A DNA stretch of 64,000 nt, taken from NCBI GenBank assembly GCA_910577365.1, contig CAJTMU010000004.1, positions 16,199 to 80,198 of the forward strand. The letters run 5' to 3'. The position numbers were made by a program, and so were the translations under genes. This document shows positions 16,270 to 23,837 of this stretch, piece after piece. The notes under the pieces were generated by a model. That model saw only the letters and a program-made list of their open reading frames with translations, was not told the DNA's origin and made no database searches. Origin of the DNA: an uncultured Oscillospiraceae bacterium. GTDB lineage: Bacteria > Bacillota > Clostridia > Oscillospirales > Ruminococcaceae. Each line of letters begins with the position of its first letter. The stretch's first letter is position 1.

Positions 16270-16719
16270 CTATATACTGAAATTATTTCCCGCCAAGGAC
16301 TGATCCAAAATATCCCTCAGAGTTACCCCGTCAAGATACTCATTTATTACCTTATACAATCCATCCCACACCGGAAGCGTCATGCAGTCTGCGCTTCTCG
16401 GACACACCGCGCCCTCCTGCCGCAGGCAGCTCACGGGGCATAGGCTGCCCTCCGTCACCCTGAGTATCTCGCCGACAGTGTATTTCTCCGGCGGCTTTGC
16501 AAGAAGATATCCCCCCTGAAAGCCGCGATTGGTGCGCAGAAGCTCCGCCTTGTTAAGCAGCGGCACTATCTGCTCCAGATATTTTTTCGATATATTCTGC
16601 CGCGCGGCTATATCCTTAAGCGCGATATACTGTCCCGCCGCCTCCGAATCCGCCGTTGAGTGCTGCGCCAGATCAAGCAGCATTCTGAGCGCGTAGCGCC
16701 CCTTAGTAGAAATCTTCAT
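16270..16719 (-). CDS. Rrf2/IscR-family transcriptional regulator
   Basis: 149-aa DNA-binding protein. The N-terminal winged helix-turn-helix (MKISTKGRYALRMLLDLA, recognition helix around NISKKYLEQI) is typical of Rrf2. The C-terminal half carries four cysteines in CPVSCLRQEGAVCPRSADC, a spacing like the cluster-binding Cys of IscR, so it probably senses Fe-S status (or, as CymR, cysteine supply). It lies 43 bp upstream of nadA, an Fe-S enzyme, on the same strand, and likely controls this operon. SD AAGGAGAG. The stop is TAG. Confidence 0.9.
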   Translation of the reverse strand: MKISTKGRYALRMLLDLAQHSTADSEAAGQYIALKDIAARQNISKKYLEQIVPLLNKAELLRTNRGFQGGYLLAKPPEKYTVGEILRVTEGSLCPVSCLRQEGAVCPRSADCMTLPVWDGLYKVINEYLDGVTLRDILDQSLAGNNFSI

Positions 16720-17060
16720 TTTCTCTCCTTATTTTTAAATTTTTCCGCACCGCGCGAATTTTGCCTGCATTGCCGCGCCGCAAATACTTTACATTAACGT
16801 CTTGCTGCGGAAATATTTTTTGTGGGTATAACTTTGACCTGTTTTTAAACGCTTTATAAATTCCTAAAATCTAAATGCCGTTTTTACACGCAGTGATATC
16901 AGCATGGTATCCAATACCTCCGATATACCTAAACAGCCAGCTCCCCGCCCCGCCATGCTTGACGGTAGATTTCATCGTTATTATCACGATTTCACAGCGC
17001 TTGTCCCTTTCGTTAAGCGGGAATGCTTTTTAGCTGCACGGTTCTTTTGTTGCTCTATCT

Positions 17061-17092
17061 TACTCTTTATTATACCACGGTACAGGTAGGTT
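17061..17092 (-). promoter_or_regulatory. minus-strand promoter upstream of the rrf2-nadA-mnmA-ung operon
   Basis: Minus-strand -35 TTGAAA, a 17-bp spacer and -10 TATAAT (about 17064-17069). Transcription would start near 17058 and run about 340 nt before the rrf2 start. That leader (16720-17058) contains several short palindromes and a partial family B sequence near 16735-16800, but I recognise no riboswitch. Confidence 0.65.
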
Positions 17093-17223
17093 TTCAACAC
17101 TTTTTTGTTTGTGAATTTTAACGAAAAAACACCAACGGGTTTGTGGGGAATAATGTTTTAGGCAATTGCACATAAATTGATATGCGTTTTTTGTTGATTT
17201 TTCGCAAAACGTCACGCATTTCT

Positions 17224-17373
17224 TGTCAATTTGACACCTGCCACATGCTTAAACTTATACAAAATGTCAAAGATGACATTCAATAACAGTAATTATTATT
17301 ATTATTAAAATATATTACATTTTTTTACAAATATGTGTTCGTTTATATATTTAAGTGTCAAACGACACGTGTC
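17224..17373. promoter_or_regulatory. cluster of three TGTCA/TGACA palindromes
   Basis: TGTCA-ATT-TGACA at 17224-17236, ATGTCA-AAGA-TGACAT at 17264-17279, and GTGTC-AAAC-GACAC at 17355-17368, the last followed by the overlapping perfect palindrome GACACGTGTC (17364-17373). All lie in an AT-rich stretch upstream of the 17420 promoter and behind the opposing rrf2 promoter. They look like repeated sites for one dimeric regulator. Confidence 0.55.
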
Positions 17374-17419
17374 AAAGTTATTGGAATTGCACAAAAAACA
17401 AAAACTTTTTCAAACCATG

Positions 17420-17448
17420 TTGACAAAATCAACAATGCAATGTATAAT
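17420..17448 (+). promoter_or_regulatory. consensus promoter of a predicted small RNA
   Basis: -35 TTGACA (17420-17425), a 17-bp spacer and -10 TATAAT (17443-17448): a perfect match to the vegetative consensus. No open reading frame follows before a terminator. Confidence 0.85.
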
Positions 17449-17454
17449 ATAATC

Positions 17455-17582
17455 AAACAAATAAATCTGGAATCTCCGTTTATTTGTTTTGTTTAGTTGT
17501 CTCCTTTCTTTTGTTCTACACATAATAATTTGATTTCCCTCGCGGGTTATCCCGCACCGAGCCTTTTTGGCTCTTTTTTTTG
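17455..17582 (+). ncRNA. predicted orphan small RNA
   Basis: From the expected start (about 17455) to a strong Rho-independent terminator (stem GAGCC 17559-17563 / GGCTC 17569-17573, then T7 or more) the transcript is about 128 nt and lacks a credible coding region. A second hairpin, GCGGG-TTAT-CCCGC, lies at 17542-17555. The middle is pyrimidine-rich (TCTCCTTTCTTTTG at about 17500), complementary to SD-like sequence, which would suit an antisense regulator of translation. I cannot assign it to a known RNA family. Confidence 0.65.
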
Positions 17583-17583
17583 C
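17559..17583 (+). terminator. Rho-independent terminator of the small RNA
   Basis: Stem GAGCC / GGCTC with a T5 loop, followed by at least seven T. It ends the 17455 transcript just before the next promoter. Confidence 0.85.
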
Positions 17584-17618
17584 GTTTTTTTCTAATTTTC
17601 ACATTAAAGTTATGGAAA

Positions 17619-17646
17619 TTGACAATGAAATATGTTATACTATAAT
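17619..17646 (+). promoter_or_regulatory. promoter of structured RNA / M16 operon
   Basis: -35 TTGACA (17619-17624), a 16-bp spacer and -10 TATAAT (17641-17646). The transcript should start near 17653 and covers the rod-like RNA and possibly the M16 peptidase genes. Confidence 0.85.
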
Positions 17647-17652
17647 TATAAG

Positions 17653-17860
17653 AAGTTAGAGGCAAGAAGCAAGAGCCTGTTCCATATCTCAACACATGCA
17701 TACTGCGCAGCATATCTAATGTATTCAAATTAATTTTTTGCAGTAATAATGTATGTATTTCAAGGAAAGACCAAACGATGCAAGCGAGATGCGTGCGGTG
17801 AGATACTGAACAGACTCTAAGGGAAACAATCGGATCTTTACCTTGCCTGCCTCTTTCCTC
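17653..17860 (+). ncRNA. rod-shaped structured RNA (6S-like candidate or leader)
   Basis: About 200 nt with nested long-range pairing: AGAGGCA (17658-17664) with TGCCTCT (17848-17854); GCAAG (17669-17673) with CTTGC (17842-17846); CTGTTC (17677-17682) with GAACAG (17808-17813); TATCTCA (17685-17691) with TGAGATA (17799-17805). This closes a long rod with an internal unpaired 3' strand (17817-17841). Size, closing stem and own promoter resemble 6S RNA, but I cannot confirm the family. It ends about 20 nt before the SD of the M16 gene, so a cis-acting leader is the alternative. No coding frame fits. Confidence 0.65.
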
Positions 17861-17889
17861 TGAATTTTAACAGCAAAGGACTGATTGAA

Positions 17890-19164
17890 ATTTTCGAGAG
17901 AAAACAACTTGGCGACGGAATATGGTTTAACCGTATTGTTGACAAACGGTTTAAATCCAACTACATCAACGTCGCGTTCATAACCGATTTTGACGATTTA
18001 AGCCGCTCCGACTACGCAATAGTTCCCTATCTGCTGACTGACTGCTGCGAAAAGTATCCGAGCAGACAGAAGCTCCACTCCTACTGTATGGAGCTTTACG
18101 GAGCGTGGCTGGAAAATAAGATCGATTTTAACGGCAGGCGCCGCTACTCCTCAGTAAGCATATGGCTTCCCGACGATCGCTTCGCGCTGGAGGGAGAAAA
18201 GCTGGAGCGCGAGGGCTGCAAGCTTCTCGCGGAATGTATCCTCCGCCCAAACGCTAAGAACGGCGCTTTCGATGCGGAGATAACGCGTCTTATGAGAACG
18301 GAGCTTATTGACTCGATAGACAGTGTAATCAACGACAAACGCAGTCTTGCGGGATACCGCGGCGCAAAGATCGCCTATGAGGGCGAGCCTGCAAGCGAAC
18401 TTATTCAGGGAACACACGAACAGGCGGAGCAGGTCACGCCTGAAAGCGCTTATAAGGCTTACCGCAGAATGCTTGAGCGCGGGCATATTGAGATTTATGC
18501 CTCGGGAAGAAGCGACTTCGCAGAGAGCGAAAAGATACTCAGCGAAGTATTTACAGGGATAGACCGCGGCAAAGGCGGCGAGATATGTTCGCTGTGCGCA
18601 AAACCAAGCGCACTTAAACCCCAGCCGAGATATGTGACCGAAAATTTCCCCATGCAGCAGGCTATCACGCGAATGTATTTCAAGGCGCCCGATATGGATG
18701 ACAGATTTGCAAATGTGCTGCTGGGCATGATACTTGGCGGAATGACCACATCCCGCTTTTTTGAGAATATACGCGAAAAACAGTCGCTTTGCTATTATTG
18801 CAGCAGCGTAACACACCGACTCAGCAAGGAGCTGCTGGTATACTCGGGTATCGAACCGCAGAACGCAGAGCGTACCCAAGCTGCCGTATTTGCGGAAATA
18901 GATGACGTATGCCGCAACGGGGTTACCGAAGAAGAGCTGGAACGCGCGAAGCTGGAGGTAATAGATGGCATACCCGCGGTTTATGATACCGTGGGCGGCA
19001 TCGCAAACTGGTATATGGGACAGCTCCATGACGAGGAGTATATTACTCCCGAGGAATATGTTGAAAAGATACGAGCCGTTACGGCGGAGAGAGTTCGTGC
19101 GGTCTGCAAAATGTACAGCCCCGATACCATATTCACACTCAGCGGAGAGGAGGCGGGAGAATGA
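17890..19164 (+). CDS. M16 peptidase-like protein, YmfF type (non-catalytic half)
   Basis: About 424 aa from the proposed start. The frame is open from 17821 and the family N-terminus (KQLGDGIWFNRI..FKSNYINVAFIT) lies upstream of the first ATG at 18088, which would delete an essential beta-strand. No ATG, GTG or TTG exists in frame. The ATT at 17890 has AAAGGA nine bases upstream and gives the expected length, so a rare ATT start is proposed; a lost start is the alternative. No HxxEH zinc motif is present, as usual for YmfF, the partner of the catalytic YmfH encoded next. In Bacillus both are linked to EF-P modification. The stop overlaps ymfH by four bases. Confidence 0.82.
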   Translation: MFERKQLGDGIWFNRIVDKRFKSNYINVAFITDFDDLSRSDYAIVPYLLTDCCEKYPSRQKLHSYCMELYGAWLENKIDFNGRRRYSSVSIWLPDDRFALEGEKLEREGCKLLAECILRPNAKNGAFDAEITRLMRTELIDSIDSVINDKRSLAGYRGAKIAYEGEPASELIQGTHEQAEQVTPESAYKAYRRMLERGHIEIYASGRSDFAESEKILSEVFTGIDRGKGGEICSLCAKPSALKPQPRYVTENFPMQQAITRMYFKAPDMDDRFANVLLGMILGGMTTSRFFENIREKQSLCYYCSSVTHRLSKELLVYSGIEPQNAERTQAAVFAEIDDVCRNGVTEEELERAKLEVIDGIPAVYDTVGGIANWYMGQLHDEEYITPEEYVEKIRAVTAERVRAVCKMYSPDTIFTLSGEEAGE

Positions 19165-20426
19165 CCGAGAAGATCCACAGCAGCATAATCGATGAGGATT
19201 GCATAAAATATGTTCACTCCAGCGGGGTAACAGTGCTGATGTGCCCTATGGCGGGATTTTCAACAGTTACCGCACAGTTTTCCGTCCGTTTCGGTTCAGA
19301 GGACAACTGTTATATAAAGAACGGAGAAAAAATAACAATTCCCGACGGCACAGCGCACTACCTTGAGCACAAGCTGTTTGAAAGCGAGGAAAAGGGTGCA
19401 TTCGAGCTTTTTGCGAAAACGGGAGCCAACTGCAACGCCGGAACAAGCTATGACCATACAGTGTACTACTTTACCTGCACCGACCATTTTGAGGAAAATC
19501 TGGAGATACTGCTGAATTTCGTGCAAAGCCCCTACTTCACTCCTGAAACCGTGGAAAAGGAACGCGGCATAATCGAACAGGAGATAACCATGTATCAGGA
19601 CAGCCCCTACTGGCGCACCATTATGGAGCTGCTTAAAGGAGTATACAGGGAAAATCCCATAAAGACCGATATCGCGGGTACGGCGGAAAGCATAGCCCAA
19701 ATAACCGACAAGATACTTTACGACGTTTACGAGACCTTTTACAATCCCTCAAATATGTTCCTATGCATCGCGGGGAATTTTGACCCCGACAGCGTAATTG
19801 AAGTATGCGAGCGATGCCTTAAGAAGCGTGATAGGGTGAATTTTGAAAATGTGCGCCGTCCTGAGCCGCCCGATGTGGTACAGACCCGTACGGAGATTCG
19901 AATGCCCGTTTCAAAGCCGCTTTTCGCGATAGGCTTCAAGCGCCCCGATGCGGACGGTCAGGCGGCTCTGGAGGAATATCAGTATTACAACGCTTTGTTT
20001 GAAATAATGTTTGAAAGCACCTCGGATTTTTATAATCGCATGAGAAGCGAGGGAATGATAAACAATGAATTCAGCGACAGCGTGTTTATGGGCAGGGGCT
20101 ATATGCTGCCAATGATAGTGGGCGAGAGCGACGACCCCGACTACGTTCTTTCGGAGATAAAAAAGGAGATACGCGCTTTTAAAGCCGTACCTCCTTCAAA
20201 AGAAACGTTCAGCCGTGTTAAAAAAGCGATGTACGGAAACGGCATATTTGGCTGCAACAATGTGAACGGAATGGTCGGAACGCTGACGAGCGCCGCGCTT
20301 GCGGGACTTTCTCCCTTTTCGGGACACGAAACACTGGCGGCGATGAATTACGACGGGCTGCTGGAAAAGCTTTTTGCGCTGGACGAAGAAAACGTCTGCT
20401 TGTCGGTCATTATGCCGACCGAATAA
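19161..20426 (+). CDS. M16 zinc peptidase, YmfH type
   Basis: 421-aa zinc metallopeptidase of the insulinase (M16) family, cytoplasmic. The inverted zinc motif HxxEH is HYLEH (His66, Glu69, His70), with the downstream third ligand Glu expected in the RGIIEQEI segment near residue 140. The C-terminal M16_C domain holds the usual arginine/tyrosine pair region (FYNRMRSEGMINNEF). It follows the YmfF-like gene with an ATGA overlap; the two likely form one clam-shell heterodimer. The physiological substrate is unknown; a role in EF-P modification is known for the Bacillus pair. Confidence 0.92.
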   Translation: MTEKIHSSIIDEDCIKYVHSSGVTVLMCPMAGFSTVTAQFSVRFGSEDNCYIKNGEKITIPDGTAHYLEHKLFESEEKGAFELFAKTGANCNAGTSYDHTVYYFTCTDHFEENLEILLNFVQSPYFTPETVEKERGIIEQEITMYQDSPYWRTIMELLKGVYRENPIKTDIAGTAESIAQITDKILYDVYETFYNPSNMFLCIAGNFDPDSVIEVCERCLKKRDRVNFENVRRPEPPDVVQTRTEIRMPVSKPLFAIGFKRPDADGQAALEEYQYYNALFEIMFESTSDFYNRMRSEGMINNEFSDSVFMGRGYMLPMIVGESDDPDYVLSEIKKEIRAFKAVPPSKETFSRVKKAMYGNGIFGCNNVNGMVGTLTSAALAGLSPFSGHETLAAMNYDGLLEKLFALDEENVCLSVIMPTE

Positions 20427-20462
20427 TTCAGTATTAATTCCTTACGGAGGACATAAAAAACA

Positions 20463-21674
20463 ATGACAGCTTTAACAGCTTTAATCAGTACGGCTGCCTC
20501 GGAGTTCACAGAGATCGAGATTGAGTTTCCCAACCTCTTCGGCGGCGTGGCAATCAACTATTACAGGGGATTTACAGTTTTCGGCATTCCGATCTATTGG
20601 TATGGAGTGCTGATAACCATTGGAGTGGTGCTTGCGTATTTCTACGCTATGCACCGCACCAAGGAATTCGGGCTTAACAAGGACAGGGTTTTTGATGTTG
20701 TGTTTGCGGCGCTTATCGGAGGATTTCTCTGTGCGAGAATTTACTACTGCGTTTTCACCACTCTCGACCCCAACTCGCCGATAAACTATACATTTGTCAC
20801 AATGTTTACCGGTATTCGAGACGGCGGGCTTGCCATTTACGGCGGAATTATCGGAGCTTTTCTGGTGGGATATGTCGCATGCAAAATACGCAGGGTCAAC
20901 TTTTTCGCCATGTGCGATTTGGCTTCGCTGGGATTCCTTATCGGGCAGACCATAGGGCGCTGGGGCAATTTTGTAAACCAAGAGGCATACGGCTCGGTGA
21001 CCGACCCGAATTGGATATTCGGCATGACGGGAGACATAATCTCCAAAGAGGTTGAGGCGGGAGCACTTGTTCACCCTTGTTTTCTTTATGAAAGCGTTTG
21101 GTGTCTTGTTGGGTTCGTATTTTTGCATTTCTATTCCAAAAAGCTGCGCAGCTTTGACGGTGAAGTGACGCTGCTCTATATCGGCTGGTATGGTCTGGGC
21201 AGGGCATTCATCGAGGGGCTTCGCACTGACAGCCTTATGCTTGGAAATGTCAGGATATCGCAGATAGTTGCGGCTGTATCTTTTGTGGCAGCTATAATAT
21301 TGCTTATTGTATTCAAGATAGTTACCGAAAAGAGGAATATCCCGCTTTATGTAAACTCTGAGGCTTGCAGAGAGCTTGCCGAAAGGGACAGCGCCGCCGA
21401 AGAAGCCGCTAAGGCCAAAAGAGCCGCCAAGCTTGCCGCAAGGGAAAAATCCGCGCCCAGTATTCTGGCGGAGGACGCGGAGACTATTAATCTTGAAGCG
21501 GACGGCGGCGATTCGGACAGCGCCGACAACACTGATAGCGCTGATAACGCAAAAAACGGGGACAAGGCAGACGAGGGGTACGGTGAGGATATCAATCCCA
21601 ACGATGAGGACTTTTCGGAATCCGGAGATACTGAGGAAGCGGCTTCTGATGACAACGAGAAAAGCGATGTGTAA
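20463..21674 (+). CDS. lgt: prolipoprotein diacylglyceryl transferase with acidic tail
   Basis: Membrane enzyme that moves diacylglycerol from phosphatidylglycerol to the lipobox Cys of prolipoproteins. About seven membrane helices; the signature GQTIGRWGNFVNQEAYG near 160-176 contains the conserved Arg/Asn residues, and GLAIYGGIIGAF contains the essential Tyr region. Usual length is about 260-290 aa; here residues from about 300 form an Ala/Lys stretch, then a strongly acidic Asp/Ser/Asn tail (to 403), probably cytosolic and disordered. SD GGAGGA. Substrates in this window would include the lipoproteins at 31-33 kb. Confidence 0.95.
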   Translation: MTALTALISTAASEFTEIEIEFPNLFGGVAINYYRGFTVFGIPIYWYGVLITIGVVLAYFYAMHRTKEFGLNKDRVFDVVFAALIGGFLCARIYYCVFTTLDPNSPINYTFVTMFTGIRDGGLAIYGGIIGAFLVGYVACKIRRVNFFAMCDLASLGFLIGQTIGRWGNFVNQEAYGSVTDPNWIFGMTGDIISKEVEAGALVHPCFLYESVWCLVGFVFLHFYSKKLRSFDGEVTLLYIGWYGLGRAFIEGLRTDSLMLGNVRISQIVAAVSFVAAIILLIVFKIVTEKRNIPLYVNSEACRELAERDSAAEEAAKAKRAAKLAAREKSAPSILAEDAETINLEADGGDSDSADNTDSADNAKNGDKADEGYGEDINPNDEDFSESGDTEEAASDDNEKSDV

Positions 21675-21714
21675 ACTGCGCTTTGCGCGGTACGAAACAT
21701 CAAAAAAATCTGAA

Positions 21715-21905
21715 AGGAGAAATGCTCCCATAAGAGCATCAGTCTGTAAAAAGTTATTGCAGCGCAACATTGATGAAGGAAATTTTTGTAAGAGCCTGAG
21801 TACGCAATACACAGCTAAGCGAAATGCTGCATACTCAGGCGGGTCATAAGAAATTTAATTTAACATTTTGTCAAATCAACACTTTATACACAGGCTGATG
21901 CATCT
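21715..21905 (-). repeat. SD-hairpin element plus family A copy A4 (reverse)
   Basis: At about 21708-21743 lies an AAATCTGAAAGGAGAAA block with a hairpin ATGCTC-CCATAA-GAGCAT, the same element as in the purD leader, but no gene starts after it. It is followed by a family A element in reverse orientation (21740-21900): right end first, then the TGAGTACGCA / TGCATACTCA stem, AT-rich block and CACTTTATACA end. Confidence 0.7.
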
Positions 21906-21927
21906 ATAAAGGGGCATGATAATAAAT

Positions 21928-22770
21928 ATGGCAAAAATAATAGACGGAAAGGCGGTTTCCGCCGCGGTCAAAGAGCAGGTCAAAGATGAGATCGCGCGCG
22001 AGAGGCTGGATATAGGGCTTGCCGTGGTGATAGTGGGTGACGACCCCGCCAGCCGCGTTTATGTAAATAACAAGAAAAAGGCGTGCGAATTCTGCGGGAT
22101 AAAGTCATACGAATACGCGCTGCCTGAGGATACTACCGAGGCGGAACTGCTGGAGCTTATCGACACCCTTAACGGCGACGCAAAGGTGAACGGGATACTT
22201 GTGCAGCTGCCGCTGCCGAAGCAGCTTGACGAAAAGACAATAATAGAGCATATCTCTCCGATGAAGGACGTTGACGCTTTTCATGAGTCGAACGTCGGGC
22301 GTATCATGATAGGGAACTATGCTTTTCTGCCTTGCACGCCCGCGGGCTGTATGGAGCTTATCCGCAGTACAGGAGTTGAGGTAAGCGGCAAGGAGTGTGT
22401 GGTGATAGGGCGCAGCAATATCGTCGGCAAGCCGATGGCAATGCTTCTGCTGCATGAAAACGGTACGGTCACCGTTTGCCACAGCAAAACAAAAAACCTT
22501 GCCGAGGTCTGCTCCCGTGCGGATATACTTATCGCGGCGGTTGGGCGCGCAAACTTTGTGACCGCCGATATGGTCAAGGAGGGCGCGGTGGTCATTGATG
22601 TCGGGATAAACCGCCTTGAAAACGGGAAGCTCTGCGGTGACGTAAAATTCGACGAAGTGAGCGAAAAGGCGGGGTACATAACACCCGTCCCCGGAGGAGT
22701 AGGTCCCATGACCATTGCCATGCTGATGAAAAACACGGTTATGGCTAAAAGGATACAATCCGGAATATGA
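21928..22770 (+). CDS. folD: bifunctional methylenetetrahydrofolate dehydrogenase/cyclohydrolase
   Basis: Interconverts 5,10-methylene-, methenyl- and 10-formyl-THF with NADP, supplying one-carbon units for purines. About 280 aa. The catalytic Lys lies in VNNKKKACEFCGI and the Tyr/Lys/Asp triad region includes NGILVQLPLPKQLD. The Rossmann motif GRSNIVGKPMA and the PVPGGVGPMTIAML tail are typical. The frame also opens at an ATG at 21916, but AAAGGGG (21908-21914) is almost adjacent to it; the ATG at 21928 gives the standard MAKIIDGK N-terminus. A small membrane-protein gene overlaps its stop. Confidence 0.95.
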   Translation: MAKIIDGKAVSAAVKEQVKDEIARERLDIGLAVVIVGDDPASRVYVNNKKKACEFCGIKSYEYALPEDTTEAELLELIDTLNGDAKVNGILVQLPLPKQLDEKTIIEHISPMKDVDAFHESNVGRIMIGNYAFLPCTPAGCMELIRSTGVEVSGKECVVIGRSNIVGKPMAMLLLHENGTVTVCHSKTKNLAEVCSRADILIAAVGRANFVTADMVKEGAVVIDVGINRLENGKLCGDVKFDEVSEKAGYITPVPGGVGPMTIAMLMKNTVMAKRIQSGI

Positions 22771-22949
22771 ACAAAAACAAAAAATCCTTTTTAAGAAACG
22801 CCGTGATACTTACGGCGGCTTTGGCTGTTGTCATTCTCTTTATGGACGAATGGGGCGCGGCGCAGATACTTATCACGGTGCTGGTGGCTATGCTGGCGGC
22901 GGGACAATGGCTTCTTTTCGCGCTTCTCAGCTCAAAGTCAAAAAAATAA
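22767..22949 (+). CDS. small two-helix membrane protein
   Basis: 60-aa protein with a basic N-terminus (MNKNKKSFLRN), two hydrophobic helices (about 11-25 and 31-53) and a basic end. It starts in the ATGA overlap with the folD stop, so it is translated by coupling and is probably real. I do not recognise the family; function unknown. Confidence 0.6.
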   Translation: MNKNKKSFLRNAVILTAALAVVILFMDEWGAAQILITVLVAMLAAGQWLLFALLSSKSKK

Positions 22950-22950
22950 G

Positions 22951-22981
22951 AGGCAGGAGGGTGTTTTCCCGCCTCCTGTCT
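22951..22981. terminator. bidirectional terminator between folD operon and mazF
   Basis: Stem GGCAGGAGG / CCTCCTGTC (one G-U pair) with a GTGTTTTCCCG loop, located between the convergent small membrane-protein gene and mazF. Confidence 0.6.
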
Positions 22982-23010
22982 CCTGTTGCCTGTTTACTAC
23001 CTATTATTTT

Positions 23011-23352
23011 TTACAGACCAAAGCTTACAGACAGCGCGTTGTTTACCTGGGACATTGCGTCGTTGTCCAGCTCACCCATACGCTCCTTCAAGCGCCTTTT
23101 GTCCAATGTACGAACCTGCTCCAGCAATACCACTGAGTCCTTTGCCAGACCGCAGGAGGAGGCGTTTAAGGAGATATGTGTCGGAAGCTTTGATTTCTCC
23201 TTCTGACTGGTTATCGCAGCGGCTATCACCGTGGGGCTGTGCTTGTTTCCTACGTCGTTCTGCACTATAAGAACGGGACGAACTCCGCCCTGTTCAGAGC
23301 CTACCACGGGACTTAAATCCGCGTAGTATATCTCACCGCGTTTCACTAACAT
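23011..23352 (-). CDS. MazF/PemK-type endoribonuclease toxin
   Basis: 113 aa, normal for the EndoA/MazF family, which cleaves mRNA at short sequence motifs. The N-terminus [29 protein letters not shown] contains the conserved catalytic Arg region, and VIAAAITSQ contains the conserved Thr. SD AAAGG. No MazE-type antitoxin gene precedes it: the 290 bp upstream contain only a family B repeat and a short open stretch without a start. In many Clostridia this gene follows alr and an antitoxin gene; here it stands alone, so its antitoxin must be elsewhere or lost. Confidence 0.9.
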   Translation of the reverse strand: MLVKRGEIYYADLSPVVGSEQGGVRPVLIVQNDVGNKHSPTVIAAAITSQKEKSKLPTHISLNASSCGLAKDSVVLLEQVRTLDKRRLKERMGELDNDAMSQVNNALSVSFGL

Positions 23353-23499
23353 TTTAATACCTTTCCTTTCATTGTTTTTTAATATGTCCGAGAGGGCAAT
23401 TCGCTCCTCATAACCCGCCTTTGTCTGTCGGAATTAGTATTGCCACTCAAAATTACCGTTATTCAGATATGGCGGAATAAAATGACATTATTTAAAATT

Positions 23500-23625
23500 G
23501 AATTTTCCTCATCGCTTCATCACTTCACCCTACTGAGACGGGTTCCGTTAGCCTCGATTTGAAAGCCCCGCCTGTCTTACAGGCTACTCTTTCAAATCGA
23601 TTTGCGGAAAATTCCTTCGTGGGCA
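23500..23625. repeat. family B element, copy upstream of mazF
   Basis: Outer arms GAATTTTCC (about 23500) and GGAAAATTCC (about 23606-23616), enclosing a strong inner hairpin CGATTTGAAAG / CTCTTTCAAATCG. Same three-stem layout as the other family B copies. Confidence 0.7.
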
Positions 23626-23837
23626 TTACGCGGCTGCTGTTTTTTGAACGCGCCTATGATTTCCAATTATAGCGCGACTTTGACGCATCAACCTGCTGCC
23701 AACAACTAATTGCCAACCGCCCTGCGCGCCCGCATACATAAGCGCCGGTTTTGCCCGTCTTTTTTATCCGGAAAATTTTCGTTCCGATATATTTTATTCC
23801 GCTGAGAGTATTGTTGTGCGGAGAAGGGAGCTTCACT

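Noticed and set aside
20481..21812. 443-aa open frame antisense to lgt
   Set aside because: Exact antisense of a clear lgt gene; length is a by-product of codon bias.
23353..23420. Remnant of a MazE-type antitoxin in frame with mazF
   Set aside because: Only 22 codons, no start codon and no secure similarity; noted under the MazF finding.
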